This document shows positions 16,926 through 28,272 of a DNA stretch of 57,484 bases, piece after piece. The stretch's first letter is position 1, and each line of letters starts with the position of its first letter. The notes under the pieces are model-generated. The model saw only the letters and a list, made by a program, of their open reading frames with translations, ran no database searches and had not been told where the DNA came from. Source of the stretch: Bacteriovoracaceae bacterium (GTDB lineage Bacteria > Bdellovibrionota > Bacteriovoracia > Bacteriovoracales > Bacteriovoracaceae); the NCBI GenBank assembly GCA_019752535.1, contig JAIEMA010000029.1, forward strand, positions 1-57,484, read 5' to 3'. A program made the position numbers and the translations under genes.

Positions 16926-19602
16926 TCAATTTTCTTAAAACATAGTGAAGGATGCCTGAGTTCTTGTAGTACTCAAGCTCATTGGCCGTATCAATTCGTG
17001 ATTGGAATTGAGTTTTGACCACTTCACCATTGCTACGCTTGATTTCTGCGTGAATAAGCGCCTTAGGTCCCATGCTCGAGATGCCAGTAAGGCTTACCGT
17101 TTCACTGCCATCAAGGTTAAGGGATTTGCGAGTTTGGCCATTTATAAACATCAACGGGATCACGCCCATGCCAATCAAGTTTGAGCGGTGAATGCGCTCG
17201 AAGCTTTCAGAGATCACGGCCTTAATGCCCAGAAGACGAGTCCCCTTGGCGGCCCAGTCACGGCTTGATCCGGTTCCATACTCTTTACCAGCAAAAATCA
17301 CTAATGGAGTGTTGGCCTTCTTATACTCTTGAGCTGCTTCATAAATTGAAGTCTCTGCTCCCGTTGTGACAAGAGTGGTGAATCCACCCTCTTTGCCAGA
17401 TTTGACCATTTCATTTTTTAGGCGAATGTTAGCAAACGTTCCGCGAGTCATGACTTCATCATGACCGCGACGAGCACCAAATTGGTTAAAGTCAGCTTGC
17501 TTCACTCCGCGAGAGACAAGGTATTTTCCTGCCTCAGTGTCGGCCTTAAATGAACCGGCCGGTGAGATGTGATCAGTGGTGATTGAATCTCCAAGGAGAG
17601 CGAGGACTCTTGCCCCAGTGATGTCTGCAATCGCTGTAGGATCTTTCTTCATTCCCACAAAGTAAGGAGGATTATTGATGTAAGTTGATTCTTTATCCCA
17701 AGCAAAAGTCTCTCCCGTAGGAGCATTAATTTTTTGCCAGTTTTCATCACCTTTAAACACGTCCGCATAGCGAGACTTAAACATCGCTGGAGTGATGGCC
17801 TTACTCATGGCCTCTGCAATTTCATTTGAAGTAGGCCAGATGTCTTTCAAATAGACATCTTTGCCATTCTTATCTTTGCCGATCACATCTTTTGAAAGAT
17901 TAATTTTTGTATTTCCCGCAATGGCGTAGGCCACAACCAATGGAGGTGAGGCAAGATAGTTAGCCTTCGTATCCGGAGAGACGCGACCTTCGAAATTTCT
18001 GTTTCCAGAAATCACTGAACTCGCACAAATATTTCCCTCTTTAATGGCTTTAGAGAATTGAGCCTTAAGCGGACCAGAGTTTCCAATACAGCTCGTGCAA
18101 CCATAGCCCACAAGATTGAAGCCCACTTGATTAAGTTCCGTCTGAAGACCAGCGGCCTCTAAATAATCAGTGACCACTTGAGAGCCGGGAGCAAGAGAGG
18201 TCTTGACCCATGGCTTTGCCTTAAGGCCTAAAGCATTGGCCTTCTTCGCGACAAGTCCTGCACCGATCATGACTGATGGATTTGAGGTATTCGTGCATGA
18301 AGTGATCGCAGCGATCATGACATCACCATGAGTGATCGTGAATGACTCACCTTCGACAGCTTGTTTTTTATTAGCGTCATCAGCAAGAACTTTAAAATCA
18401 CCCACAAGAGCTGTGTTAAATCCATCGGCCAGATCACTTAAGGCCACGCGATCTTGAGGACGCTTAGGTCCGGCCAGACTTGGGACAACCGTTGAGAGAT
18501 CCAGTTCTAGCGTGTCAGTGAAGACGGGAGTTTTTGAATCATCTCTCCAGAAGCCCTGCTCTTTAGCGTAGGCTTCCACTAATTGCACACGCGCTTCATC
18601 ACGACCTGTGAAGCGAAGATAATCAATTGTCTTTTCATCTACTGGGAAGAAGCCACAAGTCGCACCATACTCAGGCGCCATGTTAGCAATTGTCGCGCGA
18701 TCTGCAAGAGAGAGATCCTTTAAACCAGGGCCGAAGAATTCAACAAACTTATCCACCACACCTTTTTTACGAAGCATGTTCGTGACAGTGAGAACCACGT
18801 CCGTAGCTGTTACACCTTCTTTAGCACGTCCTATCAATTTGAAGCCAATGACTTCAGGAATCAGCATCGTCACCGCCTGACCCAACATCGCCGCTTCCGC
18901 TTCAATGCCGCCCACACCCCATCCAAGGACAGAGAGACCGTTGACCATTGTCGTGTGAGAGTCAGTGCCCACACAGGTGTCACAGTAAGCGATCTCTTTG
19001 CCGTCTTCTGTTTTTGTCCACACCGTTTGAGCGATGTATTCAAGATTCACTTGGTGACAGATGCCTGTGCCAGGAGGAACAACGCGGAAATTTTTAAAAC
19101 TTTTTTGTCCCCACTTAAGAAACTTGTATCTCTCGCCATTTCTCTCATACTCAAGAGCCTTGTTCTGCTCGAAAGATTCTTTCGTGGCATAGTTATCAAC
19201 GATCAAAGAGTGATCAATCACAAGATCAACTGGAACAAGTGGATTAATTTTTTGAGGATCTCCACCTACGGCTTTCATGGCATCTCTCATGGCCGCGAGA
19301 TCGACGACTGCAGGAACGCCGGTGAAGTCTTGCATGAGAACACGAGCAGGATAGTAATTAATTTCACGAGTGGATTTTTTTTCTTTCGTCCACTGACCCA
19401 TGGCTTTGATGTCATCAGCATAAACAGTGAAGTCATCTTCATTACGAAGAAGATTTTCCATCAACACTTTAAGTGAGTAAGGAAGGTTATCAACATCACC
19501 CACACCAGCGGCTTGAGCGGCCTTCAGTGAAAAGTAATCATAAGATTTACCATTCACGTTTAGAGTTTTACGGGTTTTAAAAGAATCTTTTCTTTGCGTC
19601 AC
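16918..19602 (-). CDS. acnA: Aconitate hydratase A
   Basis: About 894 residues, the length of E. coli AcnA (891), and it interconverts citrate and isocitrate. Cysteine ligands of the 4Fe-4S cluster are visible in CDTCVGTDSHTTM, TSCTNTSNPS and GCTSCIGNSG. The swivel domain motifs GDSITTDHISPAG and YGTGSSRDWAAKG are intact. The start is assigned to a GTG preceded by GAGAGG six bases away and giving TQRKDSF as the N-terminus; an in-frame upstream ATG at 19647 would add 15 residues of no clear function. The downstream esterase gene overlaps its end. Confidence 0.95.
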   Translation of the reverse strand: MTQRKDSFKTRKTLNVNGKSYDYFSLKAAQAAGVGDVDNLPYSLKVLMENLLRNEDDFTVYADDIKAMGQWTKEKKSTREINYYPARVLMQDFTGVPAVVDLAAMRDAMKAVGGDPQKINPLVPVDLVIDHSLIVDNYATKESFEQNKALEYERNGERYKFLKWGQKSFKNFRVVPPGTGICHQVNLEYIAQTVWTKTEDGKEIAYCDTCVGTDSHTTMVNGLSVLGWGVGGIEAEAAMLGQAVTMLIPEVIGFKLIGRAKEGVTATDVVLTVTNMLRKKGVVDKFVEFFGPGLKDLSLADRATIANMAPEYGATCGFFPVDEKTIDYLRFTGRDEARVQLVEAYAKEQGFWRDDSKTPVFTDTLELDLSTVVPSLAGPKRPQDRVALSDLADGFNTALVGDFKVLADDANKKQAVEGESFTITHGDVMIAAITSCTNTSNPSVMIGAGLVAKKANALGLKAKPWVKTSLAPGSQVVTDYLEAAGLQTELNQVGFNLVGYGCTSCIGNSGPLKAQFSKAIKEGNICASSVISGNRNFEGRVSPDTKANYLASPPLVVAYAIAGNTKINLSKDVIGKDKNGKDVYLKDIWPTSNEIAEAMSKAITPAMFKSRYADVFKGDENWQKINAPTGETFAWDKESTYINNPPYFVGMKKDPTAIADITGARVLALLGDSITTDHISPAGSFKADTEAGKYLVSRGVKQADFNQFGARRGHDEVMTRGTFANIRLKNEMVKSGKEGGFTTLVTTGAETSIYEAAQEYKKANTPLVIFAGKEYGTGSSRDWAAKGTRLLGIKAVISESFERIHRSNLIGMGVIPLMFINGQTRKSLNLDGSETVSLTGISSMGPKALIHAEIKRSNGEVVKTQFQSRIDTANELEYYKNSGILHYVLRKLNG

Positions 19603-19669
19603 AATAAGCCTCTCTTTGAAATGAATTCCAAGAGAGTTTATCACCATAGAGGTAATGACTCAAAGAGTT

Positions 19670-20230
19670 CTATTGGAGAAGTGAGACAAACTCATATTGT
19701 GGAGCGAAAGTCTCAGGTGGGATCCACTCACCTTGTGAACTGTTAAGCTCAGCGGCTAATTCTGGGTATTGATTTCTGGAAGCCGAAAGCGTTCCTTTAC
19801 CAATAAGTAAAACCGATGTCGGAGATGTTTTTCCACCACTCGTTTCTAACGTCACAACATAAAGACTAACATAGGGCGTCTTTTCAAGTGCAGTAATGAA
19901 GTCCGGCTGAGCGACGGCAAAATAGGATGTGTATTCCAATCTTTTATCAGGAGAAAACTTACTAATCCATCCATTAAGCGCTGGCTCATCACTAGGAGGC
20001 GCTTGCAAGAAAACAAACGCGATGGCCCCACGATCAATGGCTCCCTCATTCCTTCTCGTCTTCCATGGGAAATGTCGGCACAAGCGAGCGGCATTCATTG
20101 AAGAGCAAGTCCCTTCCGTTTTAACTTTTTCAAAAAGGCCGGGAATATCAAGGCTAGAAACGTCAAGAGCACTGGCCAGGCCAGTGCTCAAGAGGATGAG
20201 AGAAAAAAATTTAAGTAGACCAGAGGCCAT
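19670..20230 (-). CDS. Hypothetical exported protein
   Basis: A 186-residue protein with a Sec signal peptide (about residues 1-21, ending GLASA). The mature part has two cysteines near the N-terminus (GTCSSMN, RLCRHF) that could form a disulfide. No family was recognised. Its ATG overlaps the pseudopilin stop by one base (TAATG), so the two are translated together. It may be a partner of that pilin-like protein. Confidence 0.65.
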   Translation of the reverse strand: MASGLLKFFSLILLSTGLASALDVSSLDIPGLFEKVKTEGTCSSMNAARLCRHFPWKTRRNEGAIDRGAIAFVFLQAPPSDEPALNGWISKFSPDKRLEYTSYFAVAQPDFITALEKTPYVSLYVVTLETSGGKTSPTSVLLIGKGTLSASRNQYPELAAELNSSQGEWIPPETFAPQYEFVSLLQ

Positions 20231-20910
20231 TACAGGCAGCCCCTCACCGTTGCACGAGTAGCGCAGTCACGACAGACTTGTAAGTTCCATAAATTCACTC
20301 CCGAAGGGTTTTGAGAACTTACAGAAACCACCGAGCTGATTGGCATCGCACAAGTTGGTGTAGAAGGAGACGGTGCAGTCGCAATATTTCTTGCACAGTT
20401 ATCAAGTTGTAACGGAAATCTCTTTTGAACGTAATTTGATAAAATAGTTCCCTGAGAAGTTGCATTTCCAGCAGCTGCTTTTGGCTTCTTCACAAAAGTC
20501 ACAACCAAATCATAACTTGCACCATTAAAGAGCTGACCCGTGTATTCAAGATACATACCGTTAATAATCGTAGAATTTCTGGTGTCACTGGCAGCAATAG
20601 ATGAAACAGCTAACCTTGGGTCTACTTTTAAATTACCGTTCGCATCTAAGGTCTTGATACCGGAGAGCAAGGTTTTTGCTCCCGCACCAGAAGTTGCTCC
20701 CATCACTGTGGCAGAGCAGTTCTCCTTATTATTGAGAGCTTGTTGGATCTGATTCACTAAGGAAGTGATATCAGCCTTCTTCTCCATATTAGTAGATTCT
20801 TTAGTCATGTTTTTACCAAGCATCATCACACTGACCATAATGACGGAGAGGATTGAGACCGCCACCATTATCTCTATAAGTGAGAAGCCCGATTGATTGA
20901 GTCGCTTCAT
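20230..20910 (-). CDS. Type IV pilin-like/pseudopilin protein
   Basis: A 226-residue protein with a class III signal: a short basic leader ending NQSG, then FSLIEIMVAVSILSVIMVSVMML. The Gly before Phe is the prepilin peptidase cleavage site and Glu at +5 is the conserved assembly residue. The remainder is a poorly conserved globular head with several Cys, as in minor pilins or GspH/I/J-type pseudopilins. Whether it serves a type II secretion system or a type IV pilus is not clear, since no other pil or gsp gene is here. It is followed by the coupled exported protein. Confidence 0.88.
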   Translation of the reverse strand: MKRLNQSGFSLIEIMVAVSILSVIMVSVMMLGKNMTKESTNMEKKADITSLVNQIQQALNNKENCSATVMGATSGAGAKTLLSGIKTLDANGNLKVDPRLAVSSIAASDTRNSTIINGMYLEYTGQLFNGASYDLVVTFVKKPKAAAGNATSQGTILSNYVQKRFPLQLDNCARNIATAPSPSTPTCAMPISSVVSVSSQNPSGVNLWNLQVCRDCATRATVRGCL

Positions 20911-21067
20911 AAAACATTGCCCCCTGATAAAATAATTATAAGGCTAGATTTCAAAAAGCGAGCGGTTAATCTTTCAGTTATTTTATTTTTCTTTGCCCAA
21001 TACTGAATGGTTTCGATCAAGTAGCTGTGGAATCAATAATCTTTCTGAAGAAAAAAGAGGGCCACTG

Positions 21068-21095
21068 CCAACAAAAAACCGCCTTTTTTTGTTGG
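21068..21095. repeat. Perfect 11-bp inverted repeat in the 20911-21228 intergenic gap
   Basis: CCAACAAAAAA and TTTTTTGTTGG are separated by six bases. This is the only notable structure in the 318-base divergent gap between the pseudopilin gene and the small exported protein gene. A TATAAT at 21184-21189 precedes the latter but lacks a good -35. An open frame of about 60 codons at 20993-21175 has no ribosome site and was not called. The repeat could be an operator or a weak terminator. Confidence 0.4.
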
Positions 21096-21228
21096 TGATG
21101 CAATTCTTTTCAATACTAAGTGTCTGGATTTGCATAAGAACAAAGAGAACCATTGAAATCTCTGCGCCAAATTAATGAAATGGCCTATAATTTAATTAAC
21201 AAAATTTATGTCACGCCCAGGAGGCTAC

Positions 21229-21621
21229 ATGAAATACGTCCTTATATTATTGACTCTCACTCTTTCAGCTCAAGCTTTTGCAGTCGCAGGACTTAAATAT
21301 GCTGCTGGTACGGTGAACTCACTAGTCAGTTTTAATGCTGCTGGAAACTGTCTTATTAATGGATTTGAAATCAAATCTGGTGATACGAGCAATCCAACGA
21401 ATACGAAAGAAATTGGCTGGCAGCTCTGCTTAGCTGCTGGAACTTATTCAACAACTGGATTCTCAGTTATTACTGGAGGCTCTTACCCAGGTGCCTGGAG
21501 AGCTTCAACTGAGGTTGACGTCGCCTCAAAATGCACAATTCAATATGTTGGACAACCAGGGGCTAAAGCGACATGTAATGATGCTGTTTCATGCTCGGCC
21601 ATGTCACCTCCTACTTGTTAA
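21229..21621 (+). CDS. Small exported protein, cysteine-rich C-terminus
   Basis: A 130-residue protein. The start is the ATG with AGGAGG upstream, which gives a clean Sec signal (MKYVLILLTLTLSAQAFA). The mature protein contains six cysteines, three in the last 20 residues (CNDAVSC, SPPTC), suggesting disulfides in the periplasm or outside the cell. No family was recognised. It may be cotranscribed with the next two genes. Confidence 0.7.
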   Translation: MKYVLILLTLTLSAQAFAVAGLKYAAGTVNSLVSFNAAGNCLINGFEIKSGDTSNPTNTKEIGWQLCLAAGTYSTTGFSVITGGSYPGAWRASTEVDVASKCTIQYVGQPGAKATCNDAVSCSAMSPPTC

Positions 21622-21664
21622 AATTCTCACTTATGTCCATGCCTGAATCATCCGATAAGCAGGC

Positions 21665-22102
21665 ATGGACAATCAAAATCTCACCCGCGAAAAACACTTA
21701 GATCATTTAGTTAGAGTCGTTCCTCTTTTAAGCCTCGCTTATGGCATTCAGAGTTATCTGATGATGAGTTATGCCAAAGGTGGATCCACGGGAACTCTTG
21801 TCATGTTTCTCGGAGTCTCCCTAGCACTCAGTGTAATGGGCTTAGTGACTTATGATTATCGCCATAAAGTCACTTGGAACGGAAATCAGTTCAGCGTTAA
21901 GGCGCCTTGGTCTTTTGGTTTCAAAACAATAGAAAAAGATAAAGTCGCCGAAATTGAAATCATTGGTGCACCAGAAGAATTTCAAACAGTCATTGTGAAA
22001 CTTAAAAATAAGCAGCGTCTGGTTTTTTATTTTGTCGATAATGGTCATGAATTTAAAGCTTCAATGGAAGAGAAAATCATGGATCAAAAGTATGCGGCTT
22101 AG
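21665..22102 (+). CDS. Small membrane protein with PH-like C-terminal domain
   Basis: A 145-residue protein with two hydrophobic segments (about residues 18-36 and 42-62). They are followed by a beta-rich domain (KVTWNGNQFSVKAPWSFGFKT and later strands) resembling bacterial PH-like domains of small membrane proteins. The assignment is by pattern only. The next gene starts inside its last codons, so translation is coupled. The ribosome site is weak. Confidence 0.55.
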   Translation: MDNQNLTREKHLDHLVRVVPLLSLAYGIQSYLMMSYAKGGSTGTLVMFLGVSLALSVMGLVTYDYRHKVTWNGNQFSVKAPWSFGFKTIEKDKVAEIEIIGAPEEFQTVIVKLKNKQRLVFYFVDNGHEFKASMEEKIMDQKYAA

Positions 22103-22720
22103 TTTACTCATTTCTCTTCTTCTCAGTTTTAACTGTTTTGCGGCAGGTAAAGTGACCTTCATTAAAGGTGAAGTCACGTCAATGAGACTGACCGGCAAAC
22201 ATCAAAAACCCATCCCACTTAAATTAGGCTCACCGATTAAAAGTGGGAGATCCTACTATACGAATGATCTCTCTCAGGTCGTGATTAAACTTCCCGATCA
22301 AACATGGGTCAGAGTGGGTGCAGATTCAAAATTTGAACTTCGAGAAGAAAAAGACCACTTTGAAGTCGTGCTTTACACGGGCTCCCTTCGAGTTTTATTT
22401 TCTCCTCAAATCCTGAACTCAAAAACGAAAAAATTGATTGTAAAAACGGAAGACGCATTGGTTGAGACCAACTCTGCAAAATTCACTGTCACCTACATGC
22501 CACTGTTTCAGCACACCTCCGTCTATGTGGATAAAGGCGCCGCTCTTCTCTCACCTCTTAAAAGTGCCGAGACACAAATTCCTGTGAATATTTATTCGGG
22601 TGAGTTTAGCGAGTTAATAAAAAATGAGCCGCCGAAAGAAGCAGAAAAGATGACGGAGCGTCAGCAGTTCATGCTGAAGAATTTAATGTTCGCTCAACTT
22701 AAAGAGAAGAAGAAAGACCT

Positions 22721-22724
<4 letters not shown>
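22092..22724 (+). CDS. FecR domain protein, exported
   Basis: About 210 residues. The start is the ATG beginning MRLSLLISLL, which gives a Sec signal ending NCFA; longer readings would bury it. The mature N-terminus (KVTFIKGEVTSMRL, LKLGSPIKSG, KLPDQTWVRVGADSKFEL) is a FecR domain as found in periplasmic regulators or uncharacterised exported proteins. No FecI sigma or TonB receptor is beside it, so it is probably not an iron-citrate regulator. It overlaps the preceding gene by 11 bases. Its stop shares a CTAG with the convergent lpd gene. Confidence 0.8.
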
Positions 22725-24124
<1,400 letters not shown>

Positions 24125-24133
24125 AAAGGCCCC

Positions 24134-25339
24134 TTAGAGGTCGAGTAACATTTTCGAAGGATCTTCCACCATCTCTTTGACGGCTTTCAAAAAGCCCACT
24201 GATTCACGGCCATCGACGATGCGATGATCATAAGAGAGAGCGATATACATCACAGGGCGAATGACCACTTGTCCATTCACCGCCACAGGACGCTCAACAA
24301 TATTGTGCATTCCTAAAATAGCAGACTGAGGGATGTTAATGATCGGAGTCGACATCATCGATCCAAACACACCACCGTTCGTGATGGTAAATGTTCCACC
24401 AGTCATTTCTTCAATCGTGAGTTTTCCATCACGCGCGCGAGTCGCAAGTTGCAAAATCTTGCTTTCAATTTGCGCCAACGACATGCTTTCTGCATTTCTC
24501 ACGACTGGAACCACCAGTCCCTTAGGAGTAGAAACCGCCACACCGATATCAGCGTAGTTATGATAGATAATATCTGTGCCATCGATCTGGGCATTCACGG
24601 CCGGATACATTTTAGCGGCCTGACAAGCCGCTTTAGTAAAGATCGACATAAAGCCCAAGCCCACGCCGTGCTTCTCTTTGAATGCGTCCTTATATTTTTT
24701 GCGCAGATCCATCACTACAGACATATCTACTTCATTGAATGTCGTGAGCATGGCCGTGGTATTTTTAGCTTCGACTAAACGGCGAGCAATAGTCTTTCTG
24801 AGATTACTCATCTTCTCACGTTTTACGTCACGTCCAAAAGATTGAGAAATCGTCTCTTTCACCAGTTGGGCCATTGAACTTGATTCTGATTTCGGCTGCG
24901 CCGAAAGAGCATCTGATTTAGTAATGCGTCCATCTTTGCCAGAACCAGCAACACCAGAGGCATCCATTCCCTTTTCAGCAAGAATTTTTGCAGCCGCAGG
25001 ACTTGGATAATTCTTATCTCCACCAGAGCTTGCTGGAGCAGAAACGGGAGCCGCAGCTTCAACTTTAGGAGCAGAAGCGGCTACTGGAGCGCTGGCAGCG
25101 GCCGTTTGCGTCTCATCGACTTCAGCGACTTTGGCGCCAATCGCAACAGTTGTGCCTTCTGGAGTGAGAATTTTTAATTTGCCCGCTTTAGGGGCCGAGA
25201 TCTCAAGAGTGGCCTTGTCAGACTCAATTGAGCAGATGGCTTCATCCATCTTCACCATATCTCCATCTTTCTTTAACCAAGCGGCGATGGTGACTTCAGC
25301 AATTGATTCGCCAACAGCAGGAACTTTTACATCAACCAT
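24134..25339 (-). CDS. sucB: 2-oxoglutarate dehydrogenase E2, dihydrolipoyl succinyltransferase
   Basis: A 401-residue E2 subunit. One N-terminal lipoyl domain carries Lys42 in [10 protein letters not shown]. Ala/Pro-rich linkers flank a peripheral subunit-binding domain ([15 protein letters not shown], about residues 111-145). The catalytic domain ends with the [15 protein letters not shown] motif holding the active His and Asp. A single lipoyl domain and the operon partners mark it as SucB rather than the pyruvate dehydrogenase E2. It starts 12 bases after sucA. Confidence 0.95.
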   Translation of the reverse strand: MVDVKVPAVGESIAEVTIAAWLKKDGDMVKMDEAICSIESDKATLEISAPKAGKLKILTPEGTTVAIGAKVAEVDETQTAAASAPVAASAPKVEAAAPVSAPASSGGDKNYPSPAAAKILAEKGMDASGVAGSGKDGRITKSDALSAQPKSESSSMAQLVKETISQSFGRDVKREKMSNLRKTIARRLVEAKNTTAMLTTFNEVDMSVVMDLRKKYKDAFKEKHGVGLGFMSIFTKAACQAAKMYPAVNAQIDGTDIIYHNYADIGVAVSTPKGLVVPVVRNAESMSLAQIESKILQLATRARDGKLTIEEMTGGTFTITNGGVFGSMMSTPIINIPQSAILGMHNIVERPVAVNGQVVIRPVMYIALSYDHRIVDGRESVGFLKAVKEMVEDPSKMLLDL

Positions 25340-25351
25340 AACATATCCCTC

Positions 25352-28102
25352 TTAAATTGATTCCACTGGAGCAGCACCGAAGGCCGTGTCCATAAGTTTT
25401 AATTGTTCTTGAGCGTGCACACTGGCATAACCTGTCGCAGGACTTGCAGATGATTTTCTTGCAATCAATTTAAAATCATCAAACTGCTTGTAGCGGCGAA
25501 GGAACGTGAAGGCCCCCATATTTTTTGGCTCTTCTTGAACCCACACTTTTTCCGCATTCGCATATTTCTTCACAAGAGCAAGACTTTGCTCTTCAGGCAT
25601 TGGATACAATTGTTCAAGACGAACAACCGCTACATCCTTGCGTCCGTCTTTCACTTGACGGGCCTTGAGATCGTAGTAGACCTTACCGGTACAAACGAGA
25701 AGTCTCTTCACGTCACTGGCCTTCACATCACTGTCATCAATAATTTCTTGGAAGTGCCCATCAGTGAGATCTTTAACCGTTGAAACACAATCCGGATGAC
25801 GAAGAAGTGATTTTGGAGTGAAGATCACAAGTGGTTTTCTAAACTCCCACTTCATCTGACGGCGAAGGATATGGAAAATATTTGCCGGAGTCGTGAGATT
25901 GGCGACGACCATGTTCCACTCAGCGGCCAATTGCAAGAATCTCTCGGGACGAGCATTCGAATGTTCAGGCCCTTGGCCTTCATAACCATGAGGAAGGAAT
26001 AACGTAACCCCAGATTGACGCTGCCACTTAGACTCTCCAGAAGAGATGAACTGATCGATGATGGTTTGAGCGCCATTGGCAAAATCACCAAACTGAGCTT
26101 CCCAAATATTAAGACTCGAAGGCGCGCCTAGGCTGTAGCCATACTCAAACCCTAAAACCGCATATTCTGAAAGTAGCGAGTTATAAATTCTGTACTGCCC
26201 CTGCTTATCACCCAAGTGCTGCAAGAAGAGATGTCTTAAATTTGAATTCTCATCTACCACTCCCGCATGACGGTGAGAGAACGTTCCACGAATACAATCC
26301 TGACCCGACATGCGAACACTCACTCCCTCTTGAAGAAGGGAGCCATAGGCCAACAATTCCCCAAGCGCCCAATCGAGCTTGCTGTCGGCATAATTCTTTT
26401 GGCGGTCAACGAGAAGCTTTGAGATTTTATCAATCGGCTTAAAGCCATCAGGAACAGTAGTTAGAGTATGGAGAACTTTATCAAGTAGCTCTTTTTTAAC
26501 TTTTGTCTCCGGTGAGTAGTCAAAATCTTTTGGAGTAGAACGTCTAAACGCCTTCCACTCTTCTTCTGGTTTTTGATATTGATAAGGCAGAGGCTTCTGT
26601 TTCACTGAATTGAAGCGATCTTGCAGAAGATTTTTAAACTCTTCTTCCATGTGAACGGCCAGCTGAGCTTCAATCTGATGACCTTCAATAAGCTTTTCTT
26701 TATAAACTTCACGAGGGTTATTGTGCTTCCCAATTAACTTATAGAGAGAGGGTTGAGTGAACTTTGGCTCATCAGATTCGTTGTGTCCGTGCTTGCGGTA
26801 ACAAACCATATCGACAAAAATATCTGTTTTAAATTTTGCTCTAAATTCACAGGCAAGCTCCATCGCAAACACAACAGCTTCAGCGTCATCACCATTCACA
26901 TGGATCACAGGAGCTTCAAGTGTACGGGCCACACTGGTGCAATAGATCGAGCTTCGAGCATCATCAAAATCAGTGGTGAATCCGACTTGATTATTAATCA
27001 CAAAGTGCAAAGCCCCATCGACGCTGTAGCCTTTAAGACCTGACATCTGAACTGTTTCATAAACAATCCCTTGTCCAGCGACCGCGGCATCACCGTGGAG
27101 GATGACGGCCAAAACTTTCGAGCGATCTTCTTTGTAGAGATTGTCAGCTTGAGCGCGAGAGTAACCAAGGGCTACGGCTGCCACGGCTTCAAGGTGAGAA
27201 GGGTTAGGCATCAGTTTCAAGTACACACCCTTGCCTGCTGGAGTTTGCACCTTTGAGCTGTAGCCCAAGTGGTACTTCACATCTCCATCACCCATCGTGA
27301 GATCGGGCTTAGCTGTGCCTTCAAATTCATTAAAAATGTATTCGTAAGTTTTACCTAAAATATTGGCGAGAACGTTTAATCGTCCACGGTGGGCCATACC
27401 GATGATGACTTCTTCCACTCCAAAGCTCGCCGAAGCATTGATCGCAGCATCTAGAGCCGGGATGGTATTTTCTCCACCCTCAAGTGAGAATCTTTTCTGA
27501 CCGACATATTTTGTATGCAAGAAGTTCTCAAATGCGACCGCTTCATTGAGCTTTTTGAGAATTCTTTTTTTCTTTTCAATGCCGATATCGCGAGATGTTT
27601 TCTCAAACTTCTCTTGGAACCAATGCTTGATTTCAACATTATTGATATGAGTGAACTCAACACCAATAGGCCCACAATAAAGCGAGTTCAAAGTCGCAAG
27701 AATTTCTTTAAGACTCGCCCCCGGCTTTCCAAGTAAATCCCCACAAGCAAAGCGTGAATCGAGATCCTTTTCACTCAATCCATAGTCAGAGAGATCAAGT
27801 TTGGCGTGACGGTTTTTTCTCTCACGAATGGGATTTGTTTTAGAGAGTAAATGCCCGCGTGCTCTGAAAGCATTAATGAGCCTGAAGACTTTAAGCTCTT
27901 GAGTGAGGACTCCAGCATCGACAGACCCACTCTCCGATGGAGATTGCGCAGTCGCATAGTCAAAGCCACGAAAGAACTGCTTCCAGGATTCTTCAACGCT
28001 GTTTGGATCTTTTAAATAATCAGAATAAAGAGAATCCACATAGGCATTATCAGAGGAAGAGACATAGGAGAAATCTTGATTTGGTTTCATGCTTGAATCC
28101 AT
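25352..28102 (-). CDS. sucA: 2-oxoglutarate dehydrogenase E1
   Basis: A 916-residue thiamine-diphosphate enzyme that decarboxylates 2-oxoglutarate and passes the succinyl group to SucB. Family marks include GMAHRGRLNVLANILGK, HGDAAVAGQGIVYE, the ThDP/Mg motif from GDDAEAVVFAMELA, YRKHGHNESDEP and FSHRHAGVVDEN. The N-terminal segment (NAYVDSLYSDYLKDPNSV) is the usual E1o docking region. The start could be the ATG at 28102 or, four codons later, at 28090; neither has a strong ribosome site. Confidence 0.95.
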   Translation of the reverse strand: MDSSMKPNQDFSYVSSSDNAYVDSLYSDYLKDPNSVEESWKQFFRGFDYATAQSPSESGSVDAGVLTQELKVFRLINAFRARGHLLSKTNPIRERKNRHAKLDLSDYGLSEKDLDSRFACGDLLGKPGASLKEILATLNSLYCGPIGVEFTHINNVEIKHWFQEKFEKTSRDIGIEKKKRILKKLNEAVAFENFLHTKYVGQKRFSLEGGENTIPALDAAINASASFGVEEVIIGMAHRGRLNVLANILGKTYEYIFNEFEGTAKPDLTMGDGDVKYHLGYSSKVQTPAGKGVYLKLMPNPSHLEAVAAVALGYSRAQADNLYKEDRSKVLAVILHGDAAVAGQGIVYETVQMSGLKGYSVDGALHFVINNQVGFTTDFDDARSSIYCTSVARTLEAPVIHVNGDDAEAVVFAMELACEFRAKFKTDIFVDMVCYRKHGHNESDEPKFTQPSLYKLIGKHNNPREVYKEKLIEGHQIEAQLAVHMEEEFKNLLQDRFNSVKQKPLPYQYQKPEEEWKAFRRSTPKDFDYSPETKVKKELLDKVLHTLTTVPDGFKPIDKISKLLVDRQKNYADSKLDWALGELLAYGSLLQEGVSVRMSGQDCIRGTFSHRHAGVVDENSNLRHLFLQHLGDKQGQYRIYNSLLSEYAVLGFEYGYSLGAPSSLNIWEAQFGDFANGAQTIIDQFISSGESKWQRQSGVTLFLPHGYEGQGPEHSNARPERFLQLAAEWNMVVANLTTPANIFHILRRQMKWEFRKPLVIFTPKSLLRHPDCVSTVKDLTDGHFQEIIDDSDVKASDVKRLLVCTGKVYYDLKARQVKDGRKDVAVVRLEQLYPMPEEQSLALVKKYANAEKVWVQEEPKNMGAFTFLRRYKQFDDFKLIARKSSASPATGYASVHAQEQLKLMDTAFGAAPVESI

Positions 28103-28123
28103 TAGAGAGTTATAAGTGGACTT

Positions 28124-28129
28124 ATTATA
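28124..28129 (-). promoter_or_regulatory. Candidate -10 element of the sucA operon
   Basis: A perfect TATAAT on the minus strand, about 22 bases upstream of the sucA start, lies inside the palindrome CTTATTATAAG (28121-28131). The -35 region is poor, so an activator or another promoter is possible. The leader would be very short. Confidence 0.35.
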
Positions 28130-28272
28130 AGGCCCAAAGAGAGAGACGAGAACGATAAATTCCTGAAAAAATCACGACTTACCTGCACAAAAGAGGCCCA
28201 ACCATTAACAATGTGTGTTATTTTTACCCTCTCGCCCTCAAAATCATCAAAATAAGCGATTATGCCCCCCTT

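Noticed and set aside
20993-21175. 60-codon plus-strand frame in the pseudopilin intergenic gap
   Set aside because: No ribosome site, no signal, composition unlike neighbouring proteins.
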